From NCBI GenBank assembly GCA_036346355.1, contig CM070577.1, positions 44,216,309 to 44,280,308 of the forward strand: a stretch of DNA of 64,000 nucleotides. Direction: 5' to 3'. Numbering within the stretch: the stretch's first letter is position 1; each line of letters begins with the position of its first letter. A model generated the notes under the pieces. The model was not told where the DNA came from and did not search any database. It worked only from the letters and a program-made list of their open reading frames with translations. The stretch comes from Rhipidocladum racemiflorum. Lineage: Eukaryota; Streptophyta; Magnoliopsida; Poales; Poaceae. Below, in pieces: positions 20,769-33,123 of the stretch. The position numbers and the translations under genes were made by a program.

Positions 20769-23700
20769 TGTCGGGACCCCGAATTTGCAAATCCGGACCC
20801 TCTGTGTATTCAACACTAGTCCAGGAACGCGCTAGTGCACACAGTCTTAACATCGGTAAATATCACAATCATACCACTCGATATCAATAAAGTACTTTAT
20901 TTAAATAGTCAAACTGGTTACTTGACCTTATGGTCAAGTTACAAATATATGCCTCGCAAGGCGAAACTTATTCAGAGAAAAATAATAGCAGCGGAAAATC
21001 AAATAACTTCGTGGCGCCATCCAAAGATACCACAGTGCAATCGATCGGGCTCGCTTCCCTAAGTAGACGAATCCTCCTGGAGCTCCTCCTCCAAAGCTTG
21101 TGCAGTCTCCTCTTCAACTGGTGTTGTATTGTGGCAAGGGTGAGTACTTAGTACTCAGCAAGTCATGCACAGAATGCAAGCTAATATACTATATGCATGG
21201 CTTGGTACAAAGGAATAGCTCAAGGTATATTTGCAGTAAACAGCATTTGAAAAGTAATATTAGTAGATTCAAAACAAAGAGAAACAAGTAAAGTATAAAT
21301 AACTTTTCAAGGAATTTAATAAACATCTTTCCCATCCTAATCCACATTTCCATCAACTTCGTTATTAGTCCAACCCAACTTTTCAAACCAAGTTATTTTT
21401 GAGAAAATCTAACCCTTGACTGTAATTCCCGAGCGATGTCCAATACCGCGGACACGGCTATTCGAATAGATTCTAAACTCTGTAGAGGTTATGCACTTTA
21501 CCCACAAGATACAGTCAAACACCACAAAGGCGAAGTTCCTCAGAATAAAGTCTTTCGAAAACCTCTAACAATACAAGTGGTCCTCACCGGTTATTGCGCA
21601 CTAACCCTTCCCTTCGCTAAGGCGAAGTCTAGGCCAATCAACCGTTAGATGGGTACCTGGCCTCACTGCACGCTCCCCGCACAACTTACACAAAGGGTGT
21701 AGTTGACCTCCCGAGGTCCCACAGTGCGTTATTAGCAACTTAGTCAACTAGGTCCGTCCCATTACAGGACATGTGGTTGCACGTTAGACCCAGTTCAAAG
21801 GCTTGCAAGGTTAAGTCCTTAGGGTGACCAGGGCAAGACTACCCGAAGAACCAAATCAACATCCCCAATGCCACAATCGGCCCACCTGATTACTCTTGCC
21901 ACATGCCCTGGCCGAAATCGTTTATCAAACCCCGCTTGATTACCATGCACCACGTGCCATCAACATCACATGATACCTTTCCAAAACAGGTTCAATATAT
22001 CATTAAGTCAATATTAACATTTGATTGTCCAAAATCATGTCATGAGCACGAGTGTGTCTAAGCAAAGATACTACATCGTTCTAAACCCATGTTGGCAATT
22101 TAATAATGTCCAACTAGTAATCCACAACTAGGGTGACAAGGGTCATGGCACATACTTAAATAATCAAGGTGTCATACAAAGAAATTGGTACTTATCTAAC
22201 CCCATGTTTAAACAAAGTATTTTTCTAATTGAACTAGCATGCAATAGTTTAAATCAAAATAGATTTCAAATAGGATCAACATGGTCAAAGCACAACTTGC
22301 CTTCAAAAAGTACTTGTTCTTGGTCTTGAGTTGGATCCTGAGTCAATACTTCTCCTTCGAATCCTTCCAGCACTTCAACGTCTACTCGTAAAGCGTGCAA
22401 ATAGCAAATACACGAATAAACAATAGGCAAAAAGTATCCAAACATCCAAATAAAATCCATAAACAGAGAGAACATAATTTTATGAATTTTTAGAAACTGG
22501 AATCGTCAAATTTGGAGTTAAGACGCAAAAGTTATGATTATTTAAAGTCTAAATAATCAATTAAATAATTTTGCAGAGAAAAACTTTAGTCCAAAAATTA
22601 AATAAAATTTATATTTAGGTAGATCTCAATTTTATACAAATTTAGAAATTTGAATCACTCAAATCGGAGTTGAAACGCAAAAGTTATAAGCGTTTGAAGT
22701 TTGAATCTAAATTTGAATCAATATTTCGAATTAATAAATCATTTTCTTTTTCGGAAATTAATTATTGTGTCAGCGAGGACACGTGTCAGCTCCTGATTGG
22801 TCCACAGTGACCCGCTGATGTCACCACCGAACGGGTTCCGTGATGACGTCATGCGTCGACGCCAAGATGACACGCGTGGCACCACTCGTGTCGCCACGTG
22901 TCCTGGCCCATGGACGGGTCCATGGGCGGCACGGTCCACGGTGGATCCGGTACACGGCGTCTGATCGCCGACATGCGGGCCCTCACTGTCGGCACACCTC
23001 CACGCACGCGGTCGCGGTGGCCTGGCTACGTGGCACGATCCGAGCCGTTCGATTCGGATCGAACGGTTGAGATTGGATCCAATCCACCGCAACGTGGATT
23101 TCGTTGCAGTGACGTGGACGAACGAGGGCCATTGGATTTTGATCCAACGGTTGAGATCTAATCTGGGTTCTCTGAGGTTGGGGTGCACGTGGCTAACCTG
23201 GACCGTTGATCGGATCGAGCGGTGAGGACCTTCGCGGGGCTTGATGGCGTCCGGCGGTGCTAGTTCGGCCGGAGAGGAGGAAGACGATGCGTAGCGCGGC
23301 GCTCCCGTGGGTTTCCGGCGAAGAGAGAACGTCCCACGGATGCGTCTCGCTTCGGGGGTCTCGGATCCGACCTTGGGCGCGGCGGAGGATGGCGGATGGC
23401 GGCGGAACAAAGCGAAAACCGCGGCGGTGCTTCACGCAACTACGGCGAGCAATCACGGCAGATCTTGGCGGCGCTCGGCGGCTAAGACCTAGGGCAAAAC
23501 ACGAGCGGGGTGGCGGCGGTCCTCGAGGAACGTCTCGGGCTTTAAATAGCCTCGGAGGCGTGTTTCAGCATGAGCCCTAGTCGGACACGCGGGCGCTCTC
23601 CGAGCCCGATTCGGGCAGGACGACGACGATGCCGCCCACGTGTCCCGCATCGAACGCCCACGCCAAGACACGCGACGCTTCACACGCACGGCCGTTGGAT

Positions 23701-24122
23701 CGAGATCCAACGATCGGTGGCTAGGGTTAGGAGTTGGGTTCGGCGACGCGGTTCGACCGAATCAAGTGGCTCGGCCGGGTTCGGTCGGACTCGAGTCCGA
23801 CTTCGGACGAGAACAAGATACTAAACCAAGGCGATTTTAATATTCAAAATAATTCCCAGTAATTCATTTAATTCATTAAAAATATCAAAAGACTCAGAAA
23901 AATTCCAGAAAAATTCTGGAAAATATTTTAGGGTATTTGGGACTCAAATAAAATATTTCCAACAAAATTTTATTTGCAAAATTAAATCCTTTAATTATTT
24001 CAAAATAGAATAAATTCAAATAAATTCCAAATAAATCCAAATAAATTCCAGAAAATTCCAAAAATTCACCAAAGTGCCAAATCACACATGAATTTAAGAA
24101 AAACAAAATTTGGGGTGTTACA
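20769..24122 (-). repeat. Y 3' LTR
   Basis: Plus-strand TGTCGGGACCCCGAATTTGC to GGGGTGTTACA. It contains an AT-rich half (20850-22780), a GC-rich block (22790-23830) with the TATA motif and repeated palindromes, and an AT-rich tail. Compared with the other LTR, several short clusters look altered (for example 21019-21050). Confidence 0.93.
23540..23549 (-). promoter_or_regulatory. TATA box of the Y 3' LTR
   Basis: The minus strand reads CTATTTAAAG within a GC-rich block, conserved at the same place in all three Y LTRs. It is the likely core promoter of the element. Confidence 0.6.
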
Positions 24123-24136
24123 AACCTCCCCCCTTA
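24123..24136 (-). other. Y polypurine tract
   Basis: On the minus strand AAGGGGGGAGGTT directly precedes the 3' LTR start TGTAACACC. The equivalent tracts of X (41567-41580) and W (53653-53666) are similar. Confidence 0.8.
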
Positions 24137-24167
24137 ATAGAATCTCGTCCCCGAGATTCAGGGCTTA

Positions 24168-25650
24168 CTAAAGGAATAGGTTTGGAAACTCTTTCTTCAG
24201 ATCCTCTTCGCGCTCCCAAGTCGCTTCGCTCTCTGCATGGTTGCTCCACTGAATTCTACAGAAACGGGTTGACTTGTTTCTAGTCTCTCGATCCATAGTG
24301 TCTAGAATCCTCACGGGATGCTCCTTATAAGTCAAATCCTCTTGCAACTCAATTGACTCTAGCGGTGTCTGTTCCTCAGGAACTCGGAGACACTTCTTCA
24401 ACTGGGACACATGGAATACATCATGCACTCCTCGCTTAACGACTGCGGCAACTCCAGATGATAAGCAACTTCGCCTCTGCGGCTCAAAACCTTAAATGGT
24501 CCAACATAACGGGTTGCGAGTTTCCCTTTGTCATGGAACCTCTTAACTCCCATGAGAGGCGTAACTACGAGGTATACAAAGTCTTACGGTTCAAAACTCA
24601 AGTCTCGGCGACGATTGTCAAGATAACTCTTTTGTCGTGATTGGGCTATCTTCAACCTTTCCTAATCATGGCGACCGCTCTTGACCTCCTGAAGAATATC
24701 AGGCCCAAAGACACGGCGCTTGCCGGTCTCATTCCAATTCAATGGCGTCCGACAGTGGTCGCCCATCTGATGCCTCAAAAGGTGACATCGTAGACTAGCC
24801 TCGATAACTATTGTTGTAATCGAACTCGGCATACGGCAAACTCTTATCCCAAGAGGTAGCATAAGCCAATGCACAAGCTCTTAACATATCCTCCAGAATC
24901 TGGTTGACTCTTTGGTCTGTCCATCCGTGCGTGGATGATAAGGCATCTTGAAGTTCAAACGGGTTCCCATGGCTTCATGCAACTTATTCCGTAACCTTGA
25001 GGTAAATTGGGTACCTTCGTCTGATACAATCCTCTTTGGCACTCCGTGCAAGCAGACAATCTGATCATGTACAATTACGCTAATTTATCTCCCGAGTAAG
25101 TGGTCTTCACGGGAATAAAATGGGCTACTTTAGTCAAGCGATCCACTATAACCCATATGGAGTCGTAACCTCCTTGAGTCTTCGGCAAACCGGTAATGAA
25201 ATCCATTCCGATTTCCTCCCACTTCCACTCAGGTATTTTCATTGTAGCAATCCTCGCTGGTCTCGATGCATTGCCTTGACTCTACGGCATACGTCGCACA
25301 ATGCAACATGCTCGGCAACTTCACGTTTCATACTCGGCCACCAGAATCTCTCCTTGAGATCCTGATACATCTTGGCGCTTCGGGATGAATTGAGTACTTG
25401 GAGTCATGGGCTTCTTCGAATCGATTGCTTTAACTCCTTCTTGTTAGGCACACAAATGCGATCCTTCATCCACAACGTGCCTTGCTCATCCAACTTGAAG
25501 TCCTCTGCCTTGCCTTCCTCCTTGATGAACTTAATCCTGCGAATCTTGTCATCATCCTTCTGTCCTTCTCGGATCTGATCCTCTAAGGTAGGCTTTACTT
25601 CCAATGTGGCCAAGAATCCGCTAGGTACCACCTCAATCTTCATTTTAAAT
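24168..25650 (-). pseudogene. Y pol: integrase and chromodomain
   Basis: The C-terminal part (24168-24428) reads MHDVFHVSQLKKCLRVPEEQ, then HPVRILDTMDRETRNK, IQWSNHAESEATWEREEDLK and KEFPNLFL, the chromodomain-like end of chromovirus integrase (FHVSQLKK..., W......ATWE.E..L...FP.LF) thought to direct insertion to heterochromatin. The N-terminal part (25404-25643) reads LDEQGTLWMKDRICVPN, the segment before the zinc finger. The zinc finger and catalytic core lie between 24460 and 25400 but are broken across frames, so no complete enzyme can be made. Confidence 0.8.
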
Positions 25651-25978
25651 CCTCACATAACTCATCCCGACTTGTGGCTAGCAACGTACTCACGGTATGG
25701 CTTTTCCGACTCGAGCATCGGCTACTACGTTGGCCTTCCGGGATGGTAATGGATTCCAACATTATAGTCTTTGATCAACTCTAACCATCTCCTCCGCCTC
25801 ATATTCAGATCCGATTTGGGTGAATATGTATTTAAGGCTCTTATGATCCGTATACACTTCACATCTGTTCCGATCGAGATAGTGACGCCATATCTTCAAG
25901 GCATGCACTACACGACTAACTCTAGGTCATGTGTCGAATAATTTTCCTCATGCGGCCTCAATCGCCTTGATGCATAAG

Positions 25979-27016
25979 TTAATTTACCTTTCCATTCTGC
26001 ATCAGCACACATCCAAGTCCTTGGCGCGATGCGTCACAATAAATATCGAAACTTTGAGCGACATCCGGTAGAACTAACGCCGGTGCTGATGTCAATCGCT
26101 TCTTCAGCTCCCGAAATCCTTCCTCGCATTCTGGCGTCCATGCAAACTTCTTTTCCTTCTTTAGCAATTGCGTAAGAGGTTTCGCAATTGTCGAAAAGCC
26201 TTCAATGAAACGGCGGTAGTATCCTGCCATTCCAAGGAAACTCAACCTGGTCACGCCTTCTACGCTCCCAATGTAACACAGCCTTCTACTTTGCTTGGAT
26301 CTACTGGCGACTCCTTCAAGCGGTCATTACATGTCCAAGAAACTCCACCTTGTCCTTCCAAAAATCACACTTGTCGAACTTGGCGAAAAGTTGCTGTTCC
26401 TCGGCTTTTCCAAAACTCGCCTTAAGTGTTCGGCATGTTCACTCTGTCTTGGAGTAGATTAGGATATCGTCTATGAACACGACGACAAACTTGTCCAAAT
26501 ATTCCATGAACACCTTATTCATCATATTCATGAAATAGGCGCATTAAATCGATCCAAAGGACATAATCAGAACTCGTAATGTCCATATCTTGACGAGAAT
26601 GCGATCTTGAATATCTTACGATCGGATCTTCAATCGATGGTATCCCGATCTAAGATCAATTTTGGAGAAAACTCCAGCTCCTCTCGGTGATCAAACAAAT
26701 CATCAATCTGGGTAGCGGATACTTATTCTTCACGGTGACTTCATTGAGTGCACGGTAGTCGATGCACATCCTGAAACTCCCGTCCTTCTTCTTGACAAAC
26801 AAAACTGGTGCTCCCCACGGCGACTAACTCGGCCTCGATAAATCCTTTCTCCATTAACTCTTCTATTTGTTTCTTCATCTCTACCAACTCCTCGGTGGAC
26901 ATCCGATAGGGTCTCTTTGCTATCGGTCTTTGTGCAGGTACAAGCTCTATCACAAACTCTATGTCCCCGTCTCGCGGCATACTGTAGATCTTCAAGAAAA
27001 ACATCTGGGTACTCAT
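25979..27016 (-). pseudogene. Y pol: reverse transcriptase and RNase H
   Basis: The RT start (26741-27016) reads DIEFVIELVPAQRPIAKRPY and RMSTEELVEMKKQIEELMEK, the classical plant gypsy RT beginning. The catalytic motif FIDDILIYS is found at about 26451-26496. RT thumb and RNase H (25979-26254) read FLGMAGYYRRFIEGFSTIAK, PLTQLLKKEKKFAWTPECEE and YCDASRQGLGCVLMQNGK, with the first RNase H Asp in CDAS. Frame changes separate the pieces. Confidence 0.87.
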
Positions 27017-27082
27017 TCACTCTCGAGACATCATCTATGCCGATTGCCTTGGTACTGTTAACCATCAACTGTCCATCTCTAA

Positions 27083-27440
27083 TCATGCGGTGGCTTGAAA
27101 TTCCACTTTCTTCCCACACGGGCTCTCAATCGAGATAGTCCTTCGTCCACAATCCAATACGGCCTTGTGCTTGGATAACCAATCCATTCCCAATATGACG
27201 TCTAAGGTCCGGGTCTCCAAAATTATAAGGTTTGCTAGGAACTCTATTCCATCTATTAGTATTCTCACCCGGAACATCCTACTTTCGCTCGGAGTTCGGA
27301 ACCAGGGTTTGAACTAAAAGCATGCATCTAAGTCTTGCAATCCTTAAATCATTTCTAGTAGCAAAGCCTTGCGAAACAAACGAATGCGAAGCTCGAGTCA
27401 AACAAAGCTGTTGCGGTGTATCGAGTTAACAAGTAACTTA
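27083..27440 (-). pseudogene. Y protease region
   Basis: DVILGMDWLSKHKAVLDCGR (about 27130-27190) is the conserved C-terminal part of gypsy retropepsin. The catalytic region upstream, in another frame, reads TATALFDSSFAF where ALFDSGASHSF is usual, so the DSG triplet appears as DSS and the following residues diverge. Confidence 0.75.
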
Positions 27441-27479
27441 CCCGACTGACGTCCGTAGCATTCTCGGCATGCATCCGGT

Positions 27480-28572
27480 GACATGGTTGACTCGGCCTCT
27501 CACCACGATGCAGGGTGTGGCTCCTGATCTTTGGCGTCCTAGCTGGGGTGGTTCCTAGATTGAAGCGGCCGAGTCACTCCTCGCTGTCTTCTTGGACAAT
27601 GTTGGCAAAGTGTCTGGCTCGTTGCGATTGTAGCAGCGTCTCACTTGTTCCTTCTTGGCCGCCTCGAGTAGTGTTTCTAGCGGGGCCGGGTCCGTAGTTC
27701 TGGTTGGATGTGTCTTGGTGCCGGGGATGGTGTCCTTGTTGCATTCTGTGGTTGGAATCAAGAATTGATTTGGTGCAACTCTCAGCGGTATGCGTTCCAT
27801 GGCGTGATCCTTCTTTGTTGCATCCTGCGCTTCTGTTCTCATCCAGTTCCTTGCGCTTGTCCTCAAGAATAAGCGCCTTATTCACCGACTCTTGGAAATG
27901 CGGAAAGGTGTGGGTGATCAACCCTACTTGCAATCTGAGTTAAGTCCTTCATAAAACGGCTGCCTGGATTTATCTGTCGCTACATCCTAAGGTGCGTAGC
28001 GTGCTAGCCTGTGTGAACTTGTTCAGGTAGTCGACCACCGGTGATTACCTTGCTTGATGCTCTGAACTCCTCCTCCTTAAGGTCCATGATTCCTTCAGGC
28101 ACGTGATCTTGTCGAATGCATTTGTGAACTCTTCCCAAGTGATATCTTGAGGGTTCTCTTGCGTGGCACGAAGTTCTCCCACCATTCGTAATTTGTTCCT
28201 TCCGGTGATGAGAAGCGTAGAGTACCTTCTCATTTCCTATGCATTGAGCTATGTGTAGCTTCCTCTCGATTGATCTTAACCAATCATCGGCCTCCAATGG
28301 ATTGGCATTCCCAGAGAAAGTGGGTGGGTGAGTCCTCATGAACTCTGACAGTCTTGTATTCTGGCGTTGTCCATGATTAACTTGATTAGCAGTGGCCTGA
28401 GCGGTGACGTGTTGCAATTGTTGCATCATAGCATGCATCAATCGAGTCCGAGCAGCAAGAAAAGCTCCAAATTCTGCACATCCAGTGGCGGTGCTGGTGC
28501 TCCATCATTGGGGTTTTCTGCTGGGCGAGAACCACTCCCATTGCTCCCAAAGTTTCCACGGGTGTTCACCAT
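27480..28572 (-). pseudogene. Y gag, frameshifted
   Basis: The start ATG at 28572 opens MVNTRGN-type sequence, shared with the plus-strand copy at 49941. The core reads MMHAMMQQLQHVTAQATANQ, RTHPPTFSGNANPLEADDWL and RSIERKLHIAQCIGNEKVLY, the Retrotrans_gag domain (usual P..F.G..DPLEA..WL..IE). It continues in other frames with HTFPHFQESVNKALILEDKR. I see no CCHC zinc knuckle, which normally sits close to the protease at about 27470. Confidence 0.8.
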
Positions 28573-28848
28573 CTGTCGATTTGCTCTAGGTTTAGAGATG
28601 AGAGGGAAACAAGAATAGACAAGTAATATGGAACTTATGCGGGGCGAAAGGTGTAACTTTAAGGTCCAACTTTATTATTAATAACTTGGTATGGCTGCTT
28701 ACAATGCCTAAGGGCCTTGCAACACATACTGCACACTCAGCAAACAATGAAAATCCAAATCGAACTAACTCTGGAGTCTAATGCCTAAAGGGTGACTCTT
28801 TATTCTATGACGCGACTCGGCGAAGGAGTCTCACTATGGAACCTATGC

Positions 28849-29562
28849 TCACTCATCGAGAAAACCTCCACGGCACAGTGCAGGTCTTTGTGGCATAGGC
28901 GCCAAACGATCGCCATGTCCAAATGATCGTGTCCTCTGTGGTAGTCGAAGAAGCAGTGTCCTCATCGAGATCTGACTCCTCCGGATCTCGCTCGTGTAAC
29001 TCGAAATCGGCTCGGGTCCAGTCCGTACAAGGTCATCTCCAACTCGCCAATCCTTCGTGAGAAGGTGTGCCACATACTCTTGAGCTTCCCGCCATCCGGT
29101 CTTCTCTGTCGTGATTTCCTTGCGGGCCTTCTGTAGCTCCTTGCTTGTATTATCTAGTACATCCTCCTGGCGACAACAAATCGTGCCAAGCGTGTAACCG
29201 TGGCATCCTCATCTGAATCGCCTTGGTCAAGAAGGTTATCGCTGCGCGGATGATAACGGAACACCGTGTTTCCAACTCTCTGGCGTAGATACGGGTAATG
29301 TGCTGCATTGCTCGTCGTGATACTTCTTGGATACCCATCCGCATTGTAGATCTCTGGCGGTCTGATGTATCGGGCGATTGCCTGGGCCCTTTTTCCTAGC
29401 AGGTACCTCAATCTTCACGTCACAAGCCTTGATCAATCCCGCTTGTCTGATCACTTCCACTTGGTATTGGGGCTTCTCAAAATCTCCGAGAGTTTGTAGC
29501 ATATGCCAAAGTTCCGCGGCGTGACCAATTCCCAGATCAACGTAGTTGAACTCTTCCTCCAT
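28849..29562 (-). pseudogene. Y leader ORF upstream of gag
   Basis: Between PBS and gag lies a coding-like segment from ATG 29562 (MEEEFNYVDLGIGHAAELWH) to the stop at 28849-28851 after GGFLDE. Its blocks AAELW-ML, DVKI, MGIQEVSRRAMQ and HGDRLAPMP..GGFLDE are matched in order by the plus-strand copy at 48915-49657, down to the identical ending GGFLDE-stop. In this copy the frame is shifted away and back (net zero). The protein is not one I recognise; in the other copy its C-terminal half looks like a coiled coil. Conservation at protein level in two diverged elements suggests past selection. Extra ORFs before gag are known in some plant gypsy lineages; the role here is unknown. Confidence 0.65.
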
Positions 29563-29759
29563 CTGTCACAAGAGTGCTTTACGTAAGAACTCGGAATTTT
29601 TAAATTGTGACAAGGTAAGGGAAAATTTTCAGCAAGAGACAAGAAAAGAGAGAAGGGGATAAGTCGAGATGTCATTTCTTATTTTGACAAATTTTTAGCT
29701 TTAGAAAATAGGTTTTATCCTCACTACGACCATTCTAGCTAGGGTTGAGCCTACAGTCA

Positions 29760-29777
29760 AGTATGGCTCTGATACCA
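29760..29777 (-). other. Y primer binding site
   Basis: On the minus strand TGGTATCAGAGCCATACT follows the 5' LTR after a 4-base GAGG spacer. The first 14 bases fit the initiator tRNA-Met 3' end. Confidence 0.9.
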
Positions 29778-29781
29778 CCTC

Positions 29782-32700
29782 TGTCGGGACCCCGAATTTG
29801 CAAATCCGGACCCTCTGTGTATTCAACACTAGTCCAGGAACGCGCTAGTGCACACAGTCTTAACATCGGTAAATATCACAATCATACCACTCGATATCAA
29901 TAAAGTACTTTATTTAAATAGTCAAACTGGTTACTTGACCTTATGGTCAAGTTACAAATATATGCCTCGCAAGGCGAAACTTATTCAGAGAAAAATAATA
30001 GCAGCGGAAAATCAAATAACTTCGTGGCGCCATCCAGTATACCACAGGCAACTGACTGGGCTCGCTTCCCTAAGTAGACGAATCCTCCTGGAGCTCCTCC
30101 TCCAAAGCTTGTGCAGTCTCCTCTTCAACTGGTGTTGTATTGTGGCAAGGGTGAGTACTTGGTACTCAGCAAGTCATGCACAGAATGCAAGCTAATATAC
30201 TATATGCATGGCTTGGTACAAAGGAATAGCTCAAGGTATATTTGCAGTAAACAGCATTTGAAAAGTAATATAAGTAGATTCGAAAACAGTAGAAACAAGT
30301 AAAGTATAAATAACTTTTCAAGGAATTTAATAAACATCTTTCCCATCCTAATCCACATTTCCATCAACTTCGTTATTAGTCCAACCCAACTTTTCAAACC
30401 AAGTTATTTTTGAGAAAATCTAACCCTTGACTGTAATTCCCGAGCGATGTCCAATACCGCGGACACGGCTATTCGAATAGATTCTAAACTCTGCAGAGGT
30501 TATGCACTTTACCCACAAGATACAGTCAAACACCACAAAGGCGAGTTCCCGTAACAAAGTCTTTCGGAAACCTCTAACAATACAAGTGGTCCTCCCCGGT
30601 TATTGCGCACTAACCCTTCCCTTCGCTAAGGCGAAGTCTAGGCCAATCAACCGTTAGATGGGTACTGGCCTCGGCCAGACGCTCCCCGCACAACTTACAC
30701 AAAGGGTGTAGTTGACCTCCCGAGGTCCCACAGTACATTATTAGCAACTTAGTCAACTAGGTCCGTCCCATTCTGGACATGTGGTTGCACGTTAGACCCA
30801 GTTCAAAGGCTTGCAAGGTTAAGTCCTTAGGGTGACCAGGGCAAGACTACCCAAGAACCAAATCAACATCCCCAATGCCACAACTGCCCACTGATTACTC
30901 TTGCCACATGCCCCTGGCCGAAATCGTTTATCAAACCCCAGTTGATTACCATGCACCACGTGCCATCAACATCACATGATACCTTTCCAAAATAGGTTCA
31001 ATATATCATTAAGTCAATATTAACATTTGATTGTCCAAAATCATGTCATGAGCACGAGCGTGTCTAAGCAAAGATACTACATCGTTCTAAACCCATGTTG
31101 GCAATTTAATAATGTCCAACTAGTAATCCACAACTAGGGTGACAAGGGTCATGGCACATACTTAAATAATCAAGGTGTCATACAGCAAATTGGTACTTAT
31201 CTAACCCCCATGTTTAAACAAAGTATTTTTTTCTAATTGAACTAGCATGCAATAGTTTAAATCAAAATAGATTTCGAAATAGGATCAACATGGTCAAAGC
31301 ACAACTTGCCTTCAAAAAGTACTTGTTCTTGGTCTTGAGTTGGATCCTGAGTCAATACTTCTCCTTCGAATCCTTCCGGCACTTCAACGTCTACTCGTAA
31401 AGCGTGCAAATAGCAAATACACGAATAAACAATAGGCAAAAAGTATCCAAACATCCAAATAAAATCCATAAACAGAGAGAACATAATTTTATGAATTTTT
31501 AGAAACTGGAATCGTCAAATTTGGAGTTAAGACGCAAAAGTTATGATTATTTAAAGTCTAAATAATCAATTAAATAATTTTGCAGAGAAAAACTTTAGTC
31601 CAAAAATTAAATAAAATTTATATTTAGGTAGATCTCAATTTTATACAAATTTAGAAATTTGAATCACTCAAATCGGAGTTGAAACGCAAAAGTTATAAGC
31701 GTTTGAAGTTTGAATCTAAATTTGAATCAATATTTCGAATTAATAAATCATTTTCTTTTTCGGAAATTAATTATTGTGTCAGCGAGGACACGTGTCAGCT
31801 CCTGATTGGTCCACGACTACCGACGTCACCACCGAACGGGTTCCGTGATGACGTCATGCTGACGTCAGCATGACACGTGGCACCACTCGGGTGCTGCCAC
31901 GTGTCCGGTCCATGGACGGGGTCCATGGGCGGCACGGGTCCACGGTGGATCCGGTACACGGCGTACGGTCGCTGACATGCGGGCCCTCCCTGTCAGCGGC
32001 ACACCTCCACGCGCGGTGCGGTGGCCTGGCTACGTGGCACGATCCGAGCCGTTCGATTCGGATCGAACGGTTGAGATTGGATCCAATCCACCGCAACGTG
32101 GATTTCGTTGCAGTGACGTGGACGAACGAGGGCCGTTGGATTTTGATCCAACGGTTGAGATCTAATCTGGGTTCTACAGGGTTGGGGTGCACGTGGCTAA
32201 CCTGGACCGTTGATCGGGATCGAACGGCTGAGGACCTTCGCGGGGCTTGATGGCGTCCGGCGGTGCTAGTTCGGCCGGAGAGGAGGAAGACGATGCGTAG
32301 CGCGGCGCTCCCGTGGGTTTCCGGCGAAGAGAGAACGTCCCACGGATGCGTCTCGCCGGGGTCTCTGATCCGACCTTGGCGCGCGGAGGATGGCGGATGG
32401 CGGCGGAACAAAGCGAAATCGCGGCGGTGCTTCACGCAACTACGGCGAGCAATCACGGCAGATCTTGGCGGCGGCTCGGCGGCTAAGACCTAGGGCAAAA
32501 CACGGCGGGTGGCGGCGGTCCTCGAGGAACGTCTCGGGCTTTAAATAGCCGGAGGGCGTGCTCGGGCGAGCCCTAGTCGGTTCTGGCGGCTCTCCGAGCC
32601 CGATTCGGCGAGGACGACGATCTGATGCCGCCCACGTGTCCCGCATCGAACGGCCCACGCGCACACGCTGACGCGTCACACGCACGGCCGTTGGATCGAG

Positions 32701-33118
32701 ATCCAACGATCGGTGGCTAGGTTAGGAGTTGGGTTCGGCGACGCGTTCGACCGAATCAAGTGGCTCGATCGGGTTCGGTCGGACTCGAGTCCGACTCGGA
32801 CGAGGAACAAGATACTAAACCCGAAGCGATTTTAATATTCAAAATAATTCCCAGTAATTCATTTAATTCATTAAAAATATCAAAAGACTCAGAAAAATTC
32901 CAGAAAAATTCTGGAAAATATTTTAGGGTATTTGGGACTCAAATAAAATATTTCCAACAAAATTTTATTTGCAAAATTAAATCCTTTAATTATTTCAAAA
33001 TGGAATAAATTCAAATAAATTCCAAATAAATCCAAATAAATTCCAGAAAATTCCAAAAATTCACCAAAGTGCCAAATCACACATGAATTTAAGAAAAGCA
33101 AAATTTTGGGGTGTTACA
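29782..33118 (-). repeat. Y 5' LTR
   Basis: Same boundaries as the 3' LTR (TGTCGGGACCCC to GGGGTGTTACA on the plus strand). Its TATA motif is at 32539-32548. In the differing clusters this copy is often closer to the other Y-like LTRs, for example at 30033-30060, where the plus-strand relative near 48410-48440 supports it. Confidence 0.93.
32539..32548 (-). promoter_or_regulatory. TATA box of the Y 5' LTR
   Basis: The minus strand reads CTATTTAAAG in the GC-rich block; this is the copy that would drive the element's genomic transcript. Confidence 0.6.
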
Positions 33119-33123
33119 GATTT

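Larger units (their letters stand above)
20769..33118 (-). mobile_element. Complete Tekay-like Ty3-gypsy element Y, TSD GATTT
   Basis: LTRs at 20769-24122 (3354 bp) and 29782-33118 (3337 bp) flank a 5659-bp internal region. The perfect 5-bp TSD GATTT lies at 20764-20768 and 33119-33123. On the minus strand each LTR runs TGTAACACCCC to GGGTCCCGACA. The PBS is at 29760-29777 and the PPT at 24123-24136. Coding order on the minus strand is a leader ORF, gag, protease, RT, RNase H, integrase and chromodomain, which is chromovirus order; the very long LTR suggests the Tekay/Del clade. The two LTRs are nearly identical outside short clusters of differences, so the insertion is fairly recent, although the coding region has several frameshifts. 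Confidence 0.93.

Noticed and set aside
23257..23580. Frames in the GC-rich part of the Y LTR
   Set aside because: They are disrupted in the other LTRs by indels that shift the frame, so protein conservation is not supported.
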